Shown here in pieces: positions 45,901 through 53,937 of a stretch of 64,000 bases of DNA. Origin of the DNA: Flavobacterium sp. CFS9. GTDB taxonomy: Bacteria; Bacteroidota; Bacteroidia; Flavobacteriales; Flavobacteriaceae. The position numbers were made by a program, and so were the translations under genes. How positions within the stretch are numbered: the first letter of the stretch is position 1; each line of letters opens with the position of its first letter. The DNA lies in the NCBI RefSeq assembly GCF_041154745.1, contig NZ_AP031573.1:1798001-1862000 (forward strand). The letters are read 5' to 3'. The notes below the pieces were generated by a model. The model ran no database searches. It was given only the letters and a program-made list of their open reading frames with translations, and was not told where the DNA came from.

Positions 45901-47246
45901 AATTTTATCCTACGAGCTTCAGCATCGGCTCTTGCCTTGTCTGCAGCCAGCTGTGCCTGTGTTTTTTGTTCTGCTGCAACAGCTCTGTTTACTGTGGCAG
46001 TTTGTGCTCTGGCGGCTGCAGCTGCATCAGCTTTTGCTTTATTGTCAGCAGCTATTTTTATCTTAAGAGCCTCGGCATCAGCTTTCGCTTTATTGTCCGC
46101 TTCTAATTTTGCTTTTGCTGCCGCGGCGGCATCAGCCTTCACTTTTTCGGCTGCAGCAAGTCTCACTTTAAGTGCTTCCGCATCTGCTTTAGCCTTAGCA
46201 TCGGCAGCCAGTCTCGCTTTTTCTGCACCATCGGTTCTCTCAGCGGTTGTTCCTGATGATGGTTTGGCCAATACTGGTTTTGGTTTAGCCGGATCTAGTA
46301 AAGAACCTTCTTCATCGTCACCGTAGTAATAGTTCTTATTTTTAAACTTATAAGCGATTGTAAACTCATGAGAACCTCCCATATTGGTAAAATTTCCCAT
46401 GCCTTTTTCATAGTTATATTCAAATGCGATACTTGGAGAAATATTAAATCCAAGACCGGCAGAAATTCCATATAAAGTATTGTATCCAGCTTGTGCCCAA
46501 ACTCCTTTCGGAATTGCGATCATTGCAAGTCCAGAGATTACTGTTTTACCTTTTTTAACTTCTGTTTTTACAATTCCTGAAAATTTACTTCTGTCAAAAA
46601 AACCATAACTGTCAATATATCCTGTATACATGGCGTGCAACTGAATCGCTCTTTCAGGGTCTTCTTTCACAATTCCACCACCGAAATTGTAAAGAATTAG
46701 ATTATTTACCGCTAATCCAAAGTCAAGGAACTCTGTTCCGTAATTTACTCCCGGATTAACCGTAAGCAAAGTATTTGACGGATAATCACCCATCAAAATA
46801 TTTGGATCATTTGTGATGATTTTTCCTTTGTTTAAACCACTTTGGTAAACTCCAACATTTAAACCAAAAGTTAAATTACTGTCCTGCTCTAAAACGATGT
46901 TATGAGCAAAGTTTCCGATTCCTCCAAAGACAGTCATTAAACCATAATTTTGCTGAAACAGACCAAAAGCAAAAGCTTCATTCTCTCTGAAACGGCCCGA
47001 ATAATTTGCTAAATAGGTGTTTGGTGCATTCTCAAACTGCACCCATTGTCTCTTATTATAAAAACTGGCATATGCATTTGTTTCACGAACAAAGCTAAAA
47101 GCCGGGTTAATTAAATATCGATTGAATTTTAAAGAATTTCTAATAGGTAACGAAAACGAAACAACTCCATCCTCATTTTTGTCCTGAGAATAGAGTGTAT
47201 TTGAAAAACCGTAAAATAGCGTGATGAATAGTAAAATTTTCTTCAT
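42984..47246 (-). CDS. sprD: SprD, PorP/SprF-like domain fused to a long Ala/Lys-rich helix and a SPOR-like end
   Basis: This 1420-residue protein has a signal peptide (LYSQ) and a PorP/SprF-like region at about 20-310 (NRYLINPAFSFVRETNAYASFYNKRQ). A linker follows (PAKPKPVLAKPSS), then an Ala/Lys/Asp/Glu-rich helical region at about 340-1127. That region is dominated by a 17-residue unit (AKADAEALQAKLAADAK), reminiscent of TolA. A second coiled coil covers about 1150-1310 and a SPOR-like domain about 1330-1420 (GGYYLIIAVHSSVEKRDQFL, then YNGKMAIVKVEN). In F. johnsoniae SprD supports SprB function. The gene begins 1 nt after the sprC stop. The PorP-like part suggests outer-membrane placement. 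Where the long helix lies is inferred. Confidence 0.92.
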   Translation of the reverse strand: MKKILLFITLFYGFSNTLYSQDKNEDGVVSFSLPIRNSLKFNRYLINPAFSFVRETNAYASFYNKRQWVQFENAPNTYLANYSGRFRENEAFAFGLFQQNYGLMTVFGGIGNFAHNIVLEQDSNLTFGLNVGVYQSGLNKGKIITNDPNILMGDYPSNTLLTVNPGVNYGTEFLDFGLAVNNLILYNFGGGIVKEDPERAIQLHAMYTGYIDSYGFFDRSKFSGIVKTEVKKGKTVISGLAMIAIPKGVWAQAGYNTLYGISAGLGFNISPSIAFEYNYEKGMGNFTNMGGSHEFTIAYKFKNKNYYYGDDEEGSLLDPAKPKPVLAKPSSGTTAERTDGAEKARLAADAKAKADAEALKVRLAAAEKVKADAAAAAKAKLEADNKAKADAEALKIKIAADNKAKADAAAAARAQTATVNRAVAAEQKTQAQLAADKARADAEARRIKLAADNKARVDAAAAARANAANANKPAATPQKTPAQLAADKAKADAEAMKLKLAADAKAKADAEAAKAKTAAENKPAATSQKTQAQLAAEAKAKADAEAAAKAKLAADKAKADAEALKIKLAADAKAKADAAEAKRKADAKAKAEAADLQSILAADAKAKADSDALQARLAAEAKAAAAAAAKTKASIDAANKAKLAAEAKAKAAEEAALKEKQAVEAKAKADEEARQARIAAEAKAKADAEALKAKLAADAKAKADAEALQAKLAADAKAKADAEALQAKLAADAKAKADAEALQAKLAADAKAKADAEALQAKLAADAKAKADAEALQAKLAADAKAKADEEARQARIAAEAKAKADAEALQAKLAADAKAKADAEALQAKLAADAKAKADMEALQAKLLADAKVKADAEATAKAKADAEAKKLQEAEEARLAKLAADAKAKADAEALQAKLAADAKAKADAKAKADAEALQAKLAADAKAKADAEALQAKLAADAKAKADAEALQAKIAADAKAKADAEALQAKLAADAKAKADAEALQAKLAADAKAKADAEALQAKLAADAKAKADAKAKADAEALQAKLAADAKAKADAEALQAKLAADAKAKADMEAAQAKLLADQKAKADAEATERLKAEEETRQLQLAEEARQAKLAADAKAKADAEALQAKLAADALAKAASAPKDDTAKAIDNLSQSIESASKMQKDLLAQFNTTVASKQRDLNDLREENDLSEKGIYKEPKPFKSVAAENSQLEALKSQLAEVNKAQKDEIEKLTNLYNERLKKVPNKNDALNKAYLEKINELKAAQLKMEQDSATLLSNLERIKAETEIEKKRRIKRAAYENDQGRYAQDVAALKRIKETTKLSSTPLTASDFDFGEDQSNMQIIKNIKNADGGYYLIIAVHSSVEKRDQFLAKAVAAGRSDVNFFYNVTTSKYYIYYEKFDGLSEATKALEAKGTKPYNGKMAIVKVEN
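43880..45180. repeat. 51-bp in-frame tandem repeats within sprD
   Basis: About twenty imperfect 51-bp units encode AKADAEALQAKLAADAK. A longer block with ADMEALQAKLLADAKVKADA near 44724 recurs as ADMEAAQAKLLADQKAKADA near 44070, exactly 654 bp (218 codons) away, so a whole section has been duplicated. Codons differ between units. Frames on other strands in this region are by-products of the repeat. Confidence 0.85.
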
Positions 47247-47247
47247 A

Positions 47248-48729
47248 TTACCTTATTACAGTTATTGATCCTTTTTTTTCACCACTATCGGATTTAATGA
47301 CATAGTAATATACCGGATTGACATTTTTAAAATCTTTTATAAACGAATTGACCTGAGGGTCATAATCACTGCCTGCTCCTTCATACACAATTTCCCCGTT
47401 GGTACTCAAAACTATGATTTTGGTCTGGGCCGTTTTATAAACATCAGGAATATTCCAATAAGGATTCTGGAGACTTACTACGTTTGGGATAACAGTAGTT
47501 GGTCCCATTTGTCCTGTCACTTTAAAACTAAACTCCTGAGAAGAAACACAGCCTGATGCCTGAGAAACTTTAACTTTGTAATTACCTGGAACAGATACAA
47601 CATAAGAACTTGATGTTGCACCCGCAATTGCGTTTCCATTTAAAAACCATTCAAAAGTAGGACTCGAAGCATCTGTTGTAACCGAAACATTCAGAGTTTC
47701 CCCCTCGTTTAATGAAGTGGTTTCCGGTGCGTCTATACTCGCATTAAAGCTATTACTTTTTAGATCGATAGTTCCTGTAGCACTACATCCTCCAAAATCA
47801 ACCTGTACAGTATAAACTCCTGATACATTTGCATTAATACTACGAGTAGTAGCCCCGGAAATTATTGCTCCGTCTTTTTTCCATACATAAGTATTTCCGG
47901 ATGTAGCCGTTAAAACAGTTCCTGATCCGGATGCACAAAATGGGTTTCCTAAACTAGAGCTAATAGTAACAGCTGATCCTCCCGATCCTGACGTGGTTAC
48001 ATCAACACGGTTAGAACTAAAGTTTACATCAGAACAAAAACCATAGTCAATTTCAGCGTAGTATTTTCCTGCTGCATTTACAATCAAATCTTTAGAGCTT
48101 TGTCCGTTAATTACCACACCATCTTTGTACCATTTGTATTTTAGATTTGGGTAATTAGCAGGTGAAGAAGCCTGATCAGAAGGGGTAGGATTATAAACGG
48201 AAAGAGTAAGATTTCCACCAGCACAAAAAGAGGCTGTTGGTTGTTTTTCGTTAATATAAAACGAACTTACATAAGTACTGTAATAAACAGCAAAAGTCGG
48301 ATTTCCGACAGCATTCTTAAATCTTGGGCTATATACTACAGGTGTAGTATTTAAACTTTTAACGCGTAAGCTGTATACATCCGATCCTTTTAGATTAGTT
48401 GGAATCGCAAATTTAATGGTCTGCTGTTTTAAAGCAGCATCATCTGTAATCGAAAGTGTAGTAGTAGGTGTTGGATTTGTAAAATTTCCTGCCTCATCTG
48501 AAAGTTCAACGGCAAAAGTTGTTCCAGCCGGAAAATCCACATAGCTGAACGTTGCAAAATATTCATTAAACACAACACCATTGACGATAAGACCAGCGCA
48601 GATTCTCTCAAAGGGAAGCTGCTGTGGTCCTATCACCGGTGTTTGGGCATATGAATTTAATCTAGTTAAAACAACTAAAGAAAACAAAAGCACTAATTTG
48701 GTAAAATTTGGGGTAATTTTTTGAATCAT
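47248..48729 (-). CDS. sprC: SprC, secreted gliding protein with Ig-like domains
   Basis: This 493-residue secreted protein has a signal peptide (LNSYAQ) and several Ig/PKD-like domains, recognised from YKWYKDGVVINGQSSKDLIV, YVWKKDGAIISGATTRSI and FEWFLNGNAIAGATSSSYVV. Its C-terminal module (TKIIVLSTNGEIVYEGAGSD, ending KKGSITVIR) looks like a variant of the T9SS type-B sorting domain. In F. johnsoniae sprC is needed for normal SprB-dependent movement. The start overlaps the stop of the preceding gene by 4 nt (ATGA), and sprD follows after 1 nt, so translation along this stretch is probably coupled. Confidence 0.88.
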   Translation of the reverse strand: MIQKITPNFTKLVLLFSLVVLTRLNSYAQTPVIGPQQLPFERICAGLIVNGVVFNEYFATFSYVDFPAGTTFAVELSDEAGNFTNPTPTTTLSITDDAALKQQTIKFAIPTNLKGSDVYSLRVKSLNTTPVVYSPRFKNAVGNPTFAVYYSTYVSSFYINEKQPTASFCAGGNLTLSVYNPTPSDQASSPANYPNLKYKWYKDGVVINGQSSKDLIVNAAGKYYAEIDYGFCSDVNFSSNRVDVTTSGSGGSAVTISSSLGNPFCASGSGTVLTATSGNTYVWKKDGAIISGATTRSINANVSGVYTVQVDFGGCSATGTIDLKSNSFNASIDAPETTSLNEGETLNVSVTTDASSPTFEWFLNGNAIAGATSSSYVVSVPGNYKVKVSQASGCVSSQEFSFKVTGQMGPTTVIPNVVSLQNPYWNIPDVYKTAQTKIIVLSTNGEIVYEGAGSDYDPQVNSFIKDFKNVNPVYYYVIKSDSGEKKGSITVIR

Positions 48730-49139
48730 ATAGTGCGTGTTCTTGCTAAATCTATGTCTTCAAAAAAGAGGATATCAATAAATGTTTCAGAAAAATCGTA
48801 CTTATAGTTCTCGATAATATCTTTTGCAAGAACTGAAAAAGAACCGGTTAAAAGTGAATTTTCTTTGCACTCTGAATTCTGATCTTTCCCTTCAGCTGCC
48901 ATAGAAAGGCTATCCTTGGGGATGGATAGCCCTGCTAATAACTGATTAGAATTATCTAATTCGCCGATACATACCTGATCAGCATTTTTTATTTTTTGGT
49001 TCTCACAGCCTCTTATTTCGCTTAATGCTTCAGTAGAAGTAGGTCGTTCTACTGTGGTATTTTGAGCATATAAACTAAGCGAAATAGGGAAAACCAAAAA
49101 TATTATATATGTAAAATATTTTTTTCTAGATGGTGCCAT
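48726..49139 (-). CDS. Small secreted protein of the spr operon, unknown function
   Basis: This 137-residue protein has a signal peptide (FLVFPISLSLYAQ). The mature part is polar and has three Cys (RGCENQK, QVCIGEL, SECKENS), with no domain I recognise and no C-terminal sorting signal. It overlaps sprC by 4 nt, which ties it to the motility locus. The C-terminal SETFIDILFFEDID resembles a phrase near the end of the preceding gene product (RETFIDIFNPKKPDF), which may be a shared motif or chance. The function is unknown, and a role in maturing or anchoring Spr proteins is only an inference from position. Confidence 0.8.
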   Translation of the reverse strand: MAPSRKKYFTYIIFLVFPISLSLYAQNTTVERPTSTEALSEIRGCENQKIKNADQVCIGELDNSNQLLAGLSIPKDSLSMAAEGKDQNSECKENSLLTGSFSVLAKDIIENYKYDFSETFIDILFFEDIDLARTRTI

Positions 49140-49239
49140 TATGTCTTGATCTTTATTTGTCCGGTATTAAGACGAATACATAAATTGTGTCTGGGGACTT
49201 TATTAATAAAATTTACGCTGAAATAAAAATCGAAATCTA

Positions 49240-50532
49240 TTATCTGTTGCTGCTAGACGCTGTAATTTTTCCTAATTGTAATCTGAAATCCGGCTTCTTA
49301 GGATTGAAGATATCAATGAAAGTCTCTCTGTTGTTACTTTGAGAATACACATTGAAAAATACGCTATTTCCGTACCAGCTTTCTAAATCTTCATTGTTTG
49401 AGTTGTACTCTGTAAAGATATTTCCGTTACATAGGTTGAAGTACATTTCTTCAAATTTGATTTTCTTAAGATTAGCATCATTAATTTCTGTTTTACTGTC
49501 TAATAAAACAGCTGGATTAAATCCGGAAATTACACTACGCTTCATTTCAAGAGAGGCATTTTCAGCCACAAAAACAGCTTCTTTTACTAAACCTGACTGA
49601 ATATCAGCTTTGATGTTTTCGCTGTCATTTAGCATAGTAATATTAGTTGCAACAACTAAAGTTTGTTTTTTAGTAAAATCTGTTTCACTTTTCTTTTCGA
49701 AAGATTTTACCTCCATACAACGAGAACCGTCTTTGTTACTTGATAAATAAGAAGATCTTACTGCTAATGAATTGTACAAACGACATTGTACACCCTGAGT
49801 AAATTTGTAATCGTCGTTGATTGATTTATAAGATACAAATTTAGTAGCGTTTACATCACCTCCAAAAAAGGCAAATGAGTCACCACCAGAGTAGCTTACC
49901 ATAACGTTGTCAAGTACTGTTTTAGATCCAACACCGGCAAAAGTTATACCGTTGAAAGTGTCTACACCTTTTACTTTTTTACCTGCAAATTCAACTCTTA
50001 CGAATCTTAAAATTCCTGAATTAGCCGCAGCATTATCACCACCGTAAGTCGTTAAACTAGGATCAAGATCTAAGTTGTAAGAACCAACATTTCCAAATTT
50101 ATTAATTGGTGCATCACCAAGAATTACGATTCCACCCCAGTCTCCAGCTTTTTTCTGGCTGCGGTTTGAAGTAAATACAATCGGATCTGTTTCTAAACCA
50201 TCGGCCATAATTTGGGCACCTTTTGTAATAACAAGAGTTCCTTTTGTTTCAAAATCACCAATAATTAAAGTTCCCGGTTCAATAGTTAAAACTGCATTGT
50301 TTGTAACATAAACATTTCCTTGCAGTACATAAATATTCTTTTTCAGCAATTTAGTATTAACAGAAATATTTCCTGCTAAAATTTGGTTTGCTTCTCCATA
50401 CTCTACTTTGTTAGGCTTAAATTCGGTCCAGTTGTTCAACCAATTGTTGTAGCCCATAATTCCTTTCTCTTGTTGAGCACTCATACTCGTAACTGTCAAA
50501 AGAACGCAGATCATTTGAGTAATTTTTTTCAT
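49240..50532 (-). CDS. Secreted beta-helix-like protein of the spr operon
   Basis: This 430-residue protein has a signal peptide (LTVTSMSAQ). Repeated short beta-strand turns such as LTIEPGTLIIGDFETKGTLV, FTSNRSQKKAGDWGGIVILG and FNGITFAGVGSKTVLDNVMV suggest a right-handed beta-helix. Related proteins of Bacteroidota are often mislabelled as multidrug transporters, but no membrane segments are present here. The usual C-terminal sorting domain seems absent. It sits between an unknown gene and the small protein ahead of sprC, all on one strand. Its function is unknown, and surface or periplasmic display is likely. Confidence 0.8.
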   Translation of the reverse strand: MKKITQMICVLLTVTSMSAQQEKGIMGYNNWLNNWTEFKPNKVEYGEANQILAGNISVNTKLLKKNIYVLQGNVYVTNNAVLTIEPGTLIIGDFETKGTLVITKGAQIMADGLETDPIVFTSNRSQKKAGDWGGIVILGDAPINKFGNVGSYNLDLDPSLTTYGGDNAAANSGILRFVRVEFAGKKVKGVDTFNGITFAGVGSKTVLDNVMVSYSGGDSFAFFGGDVNATKFVSYKSINDDYKFTQGVQCRLYNSLAVRSSYLSSNKDGSRCMEVKSFEKKSETDFTKKQTLVVATNITMLNDSENIKADIQSGLVKEAVFVAENASLEMKRSVISGFNPAVLLDSKTEINDANLKKIKFEEMYFNLCNGNIFTEYNSNNEDLESWYGNSVFFNVYSQSNNRETFIDIFNPKKPDFRLQLGKITASSSNR

Positions 50533-50717
50533 GATATGGGGGTATTAAGTTAATAATAAATTTGGGTATGCGTAAATGAAAAAACTCATCTCGAATTTTC
50601 TGATGATGTACAGAACTTTTCGAGAGAGTTGTTTTTTATTCCTTTTTTAAAAACATCTACATAAATTTAATCATCTGCGTAAACATTTCCAAAAAAACTT
50701 TAAAAAATTATATAATA

Positions 50718-51170
50718 TTACATTTCGTTCAATTCGTTGAACTCGTGTAAAGATTTCAATGTGCTTTCGTAGAATAAAATTGCAGCGATTAAGTTTCCTT
50801 TATCAGAATACGGCATCATCTTTCTTTGAAATTCTACTGTTGTATCTAAAAATGTTGTTGTACCAACGGCCTGACCATCTAACACTTTTTTGTGTTCGTT
50901 ATCGTCCGGAATACCTAAGTCGGCCATAGTAACTCCTGGTTTTGTTACCAAAGCAATGTAAGGAAGAGTTTTTACTAAAACTTTAATACGCTCGATGTAC
51001 AATTCTAAAAGTTCTCCTTTCTGCATACCACTCAATTCTTTTTGATCATGGTATTTGCGAATAATCGCAGTTGTACTGATTATACTTCTTGGAGCATTTT
51101 TCGCCTGAGCCGAAATGGCACCAGTCGTCATAAAAAAAAGTGCACTTAATAAAATAATTTTCCCTTTCAT
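50718..51170 (-). CDS. Secreted protein of unknown function, first gene of the spr operon
   Basis: This 150-residue protein has a signal peptide (cleavage near ISAQA). The mature part is mostly helical (KELSGMQKGELLELYIERIK, then GNLIAAILFYESTLKSLHEF), without Cys and without a domain I recognise. It is preceded by a strong promoter (51205-51234) and followed on the same strand by six more genes ending in sprF, so it is the likely head of the spr transcription unit. The 185-nt gap behind it carries no obvious terminator. The function is unknown. Confidence 0.78.
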   Translation of the reverse strand: MKGKIILLSALFFMTTGAISAQAKNAPRSIISTTAIIRKYHDQKELSGMQKGELLELYIERIKVLVKTLPYIALVTKPGVTMADLGIPDDNEHKKVLDGQAVGTTTFLDTTVEFQRKMMPYSDKGNLIAAILFYESTLKSLHEFNELNEM

Positions 51171-51204
51171 AGATTCTTAGTTTATAATTGGTTGTTCATA
51201 AAAA

Positions 51205-51234
51205 CAAAAATATAGAAATTAACTTAAACTGCAA
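51205..51234 (-). promoter_or_regulatory. Promoter of the spr operon
   Basis: On the minus strand TTG (51232-51234), 19 nt, then TATTTTTG (51205-51212) fits the consensus TTG-N17-23-TAnnTTTG. The leader to the ATG at 51170 is about 30 nt. No equally good promoter was seen before the downstream spr genes. Confidence 0.75.
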
Positions 51235-51575
51235 CTTTATTGATTTCTTTTTTCAAAAAAAAAGCTTAAAAAAAGCTTAAAAACCAGCGTTATGTCGAGA
51301 AAATGTGCGTTTTAACGAGGTTTTAGTTAAAATTGACTCAATCTCAAAGGGTAAGATATTAGCTATAAAAACAAAAGCGACGTGCTATATTATTAATCAA
51401 AAAAAGCTTCCGTTAATCGTTTGTAGCAAAAAACTATTAACAAAAAAGTCTTAATATCTCCACATCTTGCCATGTTTATTAACAAAAGTTGGTTAACAAA
51501 CGGCAAAAAAATAGTCCGAAATCTTCATGATTATTAGAAATCTCTCTGAATAGATAAACTTTTGAGCTAAAATTT
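51235..51575. other. Gene-free gap between the divergent spr and holB promoters
   Basis: About 340 nt of AT-rich DNA. It holds a doubled AAAAAAAGCTTAAA motif (51256-51285) and scattered TTAACAAA words, but no gene, RNA structure or long palindrome that I can support. It may hold regulatory sites for the motility operon. Confidence 0.5.
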
Positions 51576-51603
51576 TTGACTACATCATTTTCTTCTATCT
51601 TTG
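51576..51603 (+). promoter_or_regulatory. Promoter of holB, implying a leaderless mRNA
   Basis: TTG (51576-51578), 17 nt, TATCTTTG (51596-51603). The holB ATG at 51608 follows the -7 box by only 4 nt, so transcription should begin at or next to the start codon. Confidence 0.72.
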
Positions 51604-51607
51604 CTTC

Positions 51608-52756
51608 ATGCAATTTTCTCAAATTTTAGGTCAGGATTACATCAAAAGTCACTTGATAAAAAGTGCAGCTTCCGGACGAATTCCGCATGCACAACTTTTC
51701 ATTGGGCCGGAAGGAAGTGGCACATTATCAACAGCAATTGCCTACGCACAATATATTTTGTGCAACAATACAGGAGACGAAAACTCAAACGGAAATGATT
51801 CCTGCAATTTGAAATTTCAAAACCTCTCTCATCCCGACCTGCATTTTATTTATCCCACAGTAACCACAGAGGATGTCAAAACAAAACCCAAAAGTTTAGA
51901 TTTTATTCAGGACTGGCGTACTTTTATTCAGGAAATGCCTTATGGAGGTTTGTTTGACTGGTACAAAGTACTTGGTGTTCAAAACAAACAAGGAGAAATT
52001 CGTGTTGAAGATGCACAGGAAGTACTGAAATCATTTTCGTTAAAATCCTACGAAGGCGGATACAAAATTATGATTATCTGGATGGCCGATAAAATGAATA
52101 TCGCTGCTTCCAATAAACTTTTGAAATTACTCGAAGAACCTTCGGACAAGACTATTTTCATTCTCATTTCTGAAAATGAAGAAGATATCATTCAAACCAT
52201 CCGCTCCCGTTGCCAGGTCATTCATTTTAACGGGCTTCCCGAAAAAGTGATTGCAGAAGCTTTAGTTTCTAAAGAAAATATCGACGAAAAATTAGCTTTT
52301 AAAATTGCCCATCAGGCACAAGGAAATTTTAGCAAAGCTTTACATCTCATAAAAGAAGATGATACGGAGTTACCTTTCGAACAATGGTTTGTCAATTGGG
52401 TTCGTGCCGCGTTTAGAGCAAAAGGAAATGCCGCAGCCATTCAGGATTTAATCTCCTGGAGTGAAGAAATTGCCGGTTTGGGGCGTGAAAGTCAGAAAAA
52501 ATTCATCCAGTTTTGCATGGAAATGTTTCGACAAGCTTTGCTGCTTAACTACCAGGCTCCTACTCTTGTGTACATTGAACCAAAAGTAGATAAATTCAAA
52601 CTCGAAAATTTTGCGCCTTTTGTTAACGGAAACAATATTCACGAAATTTTCAAAGAACTTTCAGATGCGATGTATCATATCGAAAGGAACGGAAATGCAA
52701 AAATAATTCTAACCGACTTATCTATAAAACTGACTCGTTTAATCCACAAAAAATAG
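51608..52756 (+). CDS. holB: DNA polymerase III clamp-loader subunit delta'
   Basis: This 382-residue AAA+-fold protein of the clamp loader begins with FSQILGQDYIKSHLIKSAAS and HAQLFIGPEGSGT, the usual opening of delta'. The P-loop is degenerate (GPEGSGTLS, without the Lys), as expected for this non-hydrolysing subunit. The sensor region NKLLKLLEEPSDKTIFILIS and the SRC motif (TIRSRCQVIHF) are conserved. There is no other in-frame ATG that keeps the N-terminal motif, so 51608 is secure. The DoxX-family gene follows after 7 nt and may be co-transcribed. Confidence 0.93.
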   Translation: MQFSQILGQDYIKSHLIKSAASGRIPHAQLFIGPEGSGTLSTAIAYAQYILCNNTGDENSNGNDSCNLKFQNLSHPDLHFIYPTVTTEDVKTKPKSLDFIQDWRTFIQEMPYGGLFDWYKVLGVQNKQGEIRVEDAQEVLKSFSLKSYEGGYKIMIIWMADKMNIAASNKLLKLLEEPSDKTIFILISENEEDIIQTIRSRCQVIHFNGLPEKVIAEALVSKENIDEKLAFKIAHQAQGNFSKALHLIKEDDTELPFEQWFVNWVRAAFRAKGNAAAIQDLISWSEEIAGLGRESQKKFIQFCMEMFRQALLLNYQAPTLVYIEPKVDKFKLENFAPFVNGNNIHEIFKELSDAMYHIERNGNAKIILTDLSIKLTRLIHKK

Positions 52757-52763
52757 TTATCAA

Positions 52764-53147
52764 ATGAATAATGTTGCCTCCATTTTACTATTAGCATTTT
52801 TAGCTTTAACCTTCTTACAGTCCGGATACGAAAAAATATTTTACTGGAAAGACAATGTCGAGTGGCTTAAAGGACATTTTGCCCAAACAAGACTTAAAAA
52901 TCAAGTACCACTTGCCCTGCTTCATCTCTTAGTTATGGAATTGATCTCCGGAATTTTATGTGTTGTTGGAGCGATACAATTGCTCACCGACAGTGGTCGC
53001 GAATTTGGTTTATACGGCGCTATATTTTCCTGTATCACATTGTTAATGATGCTTTTCGGACAGCGGTTAGCCAAAGATTATGACGGTGCAAGAACCATCG
53101 TTATCTATTTTATTCCGGCAGTAATGGCGGTTTACTGGTTGAACTAA
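52764..53147 (+). CDS. DoxX family membrane protein
   Basis: This 127-residue protein has four hydrophobic helices and the DoxX-type opening LLLAFLALTFLQSGYEKIFYW. Conserved small and charged residues (ELISGILCVVGAIQLL, then DYDGARTIVIYFIP) follow. The family's biochemical role is unsettled, and some members are linked to redox stress or quinone enzymes. It starts 7 nt after holB, suggesting a shared transcript. No ligand or partner is evident. Confidence 0.8.
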   Translation: MNNVASILLLAFLALTFLQSGYEKIFYWKDNVEWLKGHFAQTRLKNQVPLALLHLLVMELISGILCVVGAIQLLTDSGREFGLYGAIFSCITLLMMLFGQRLAKDYDGARTIVIYFIPAVMAVYWLN

Positions 53148-53279
53148 TTTGACATAATAACGTATTAAAGTCAATAAAAAATTAAAATAAAATCGTCACA
53201 GATTCAACATTCTAAAAACAAAATTGAATTGAAATCAAGAAATAAAGTTGTGGCAAAAAATAAAATTTACAGTAAAAAA

Positions 53280-53789
53280 ATGAATGCAAAACACCCATCA
53301 GAGTCCCTTACTATCTTAACCGATTTAGTTTTACCAAGTGAAACAAATCCTTTAAACAACCTATTTGGTGGCGAATTATTAGCCCGAATGGATCGTGCCG
53401 CAAGTATTGCAGCCCGCAGACATTCCCGCCGAATTGTAGTTACAGCCTCTGTAAATCACGTGGCTTTTAACAGAGCCATTTCGTTGGGAAGTGTTGTGAC
53501 CGTTGAAGCAAAAGTTTCAAGATCTTTCAAAAGTTCAATGGAAGTTTTCATTGATGTTTGGGTAGAAGACCGCGAATCTGGTAACAGAACCAAAGCCAAC
53601 GAAGCCATTTACACTTTTGTAGCAGTAGACGATACCGGAAGACCTGTAGAAGTACCTGCTATATTGCCTGAAACTGAACTTGAAATACAGCGTTTTGATG
53701 CCGCTTTGCGTCGTAAACAGCTTAGTTTAGTACTGGCCGGGAAACTAAATCCTTCAGATGCCACAGAATTAAAGGCTTTATTCTTGTAG
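53280..53789 (+). CDS. Acyl-CoA thioesterase, hotdog fold
   Basis: This 169-residue protein of the YciA/BACH group has the hotdog motif NPLNNLFGGELLARMDRAAS, including the catalytic Asp, and a second conserved stretch VVTASVNHVAFNRAI. It hydrolyses acyl-CoA to free fatty acid and CoA in the cytoplasm. The frame is open for 17 more codons upstream from a TTG, but the ATG at 53280 (MNAKHPSES) starts where the family does. The upstream addition is Lys-rich and without counterpart. It appears to be monocistronic. Confidence 0.88.
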   Translation: MNAKHPSESLTILTDLVLPSETNPLNNLFGGELLARMDRAASIAARRHSRRIVVTASVNHVAFNRAISLGSVVTVEAKVSRSFKSSMEVFIDVWVEDRESGNRTKANEAIYTFVAVDDTGRPVEVPAILPETELEIQRFDAALRRKQLSLVLAGKLNPSDATELKALFL

Positions 53790-53937
53790 TACAAATTGTG
53801 ACAATTTGGAACAATCAAACTTCGAAAAAAGAACTATTTTTACAAAATATAAGCCTGACTAATAAAGATCAAGAAGTTAGTATCTTCTTTGAATTTATTT
53901 GAAAGAAAAAAATAACAATTTAGACATTTAAGAAAAG

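Noticed and set aside
44906..46326. Several Ala-, Phe- or Lys-rich frames on both strands inside sprD
   Set aside because: They are by-products of the periodic codon pattern of the 51-bp repeat and have no start signals or independent character.
51235..51575. Small RNA or tRNA in the gap between the spr and holB promoters
   Set aside because: No cloverleaf, stable hairpin or terminator could be found there.
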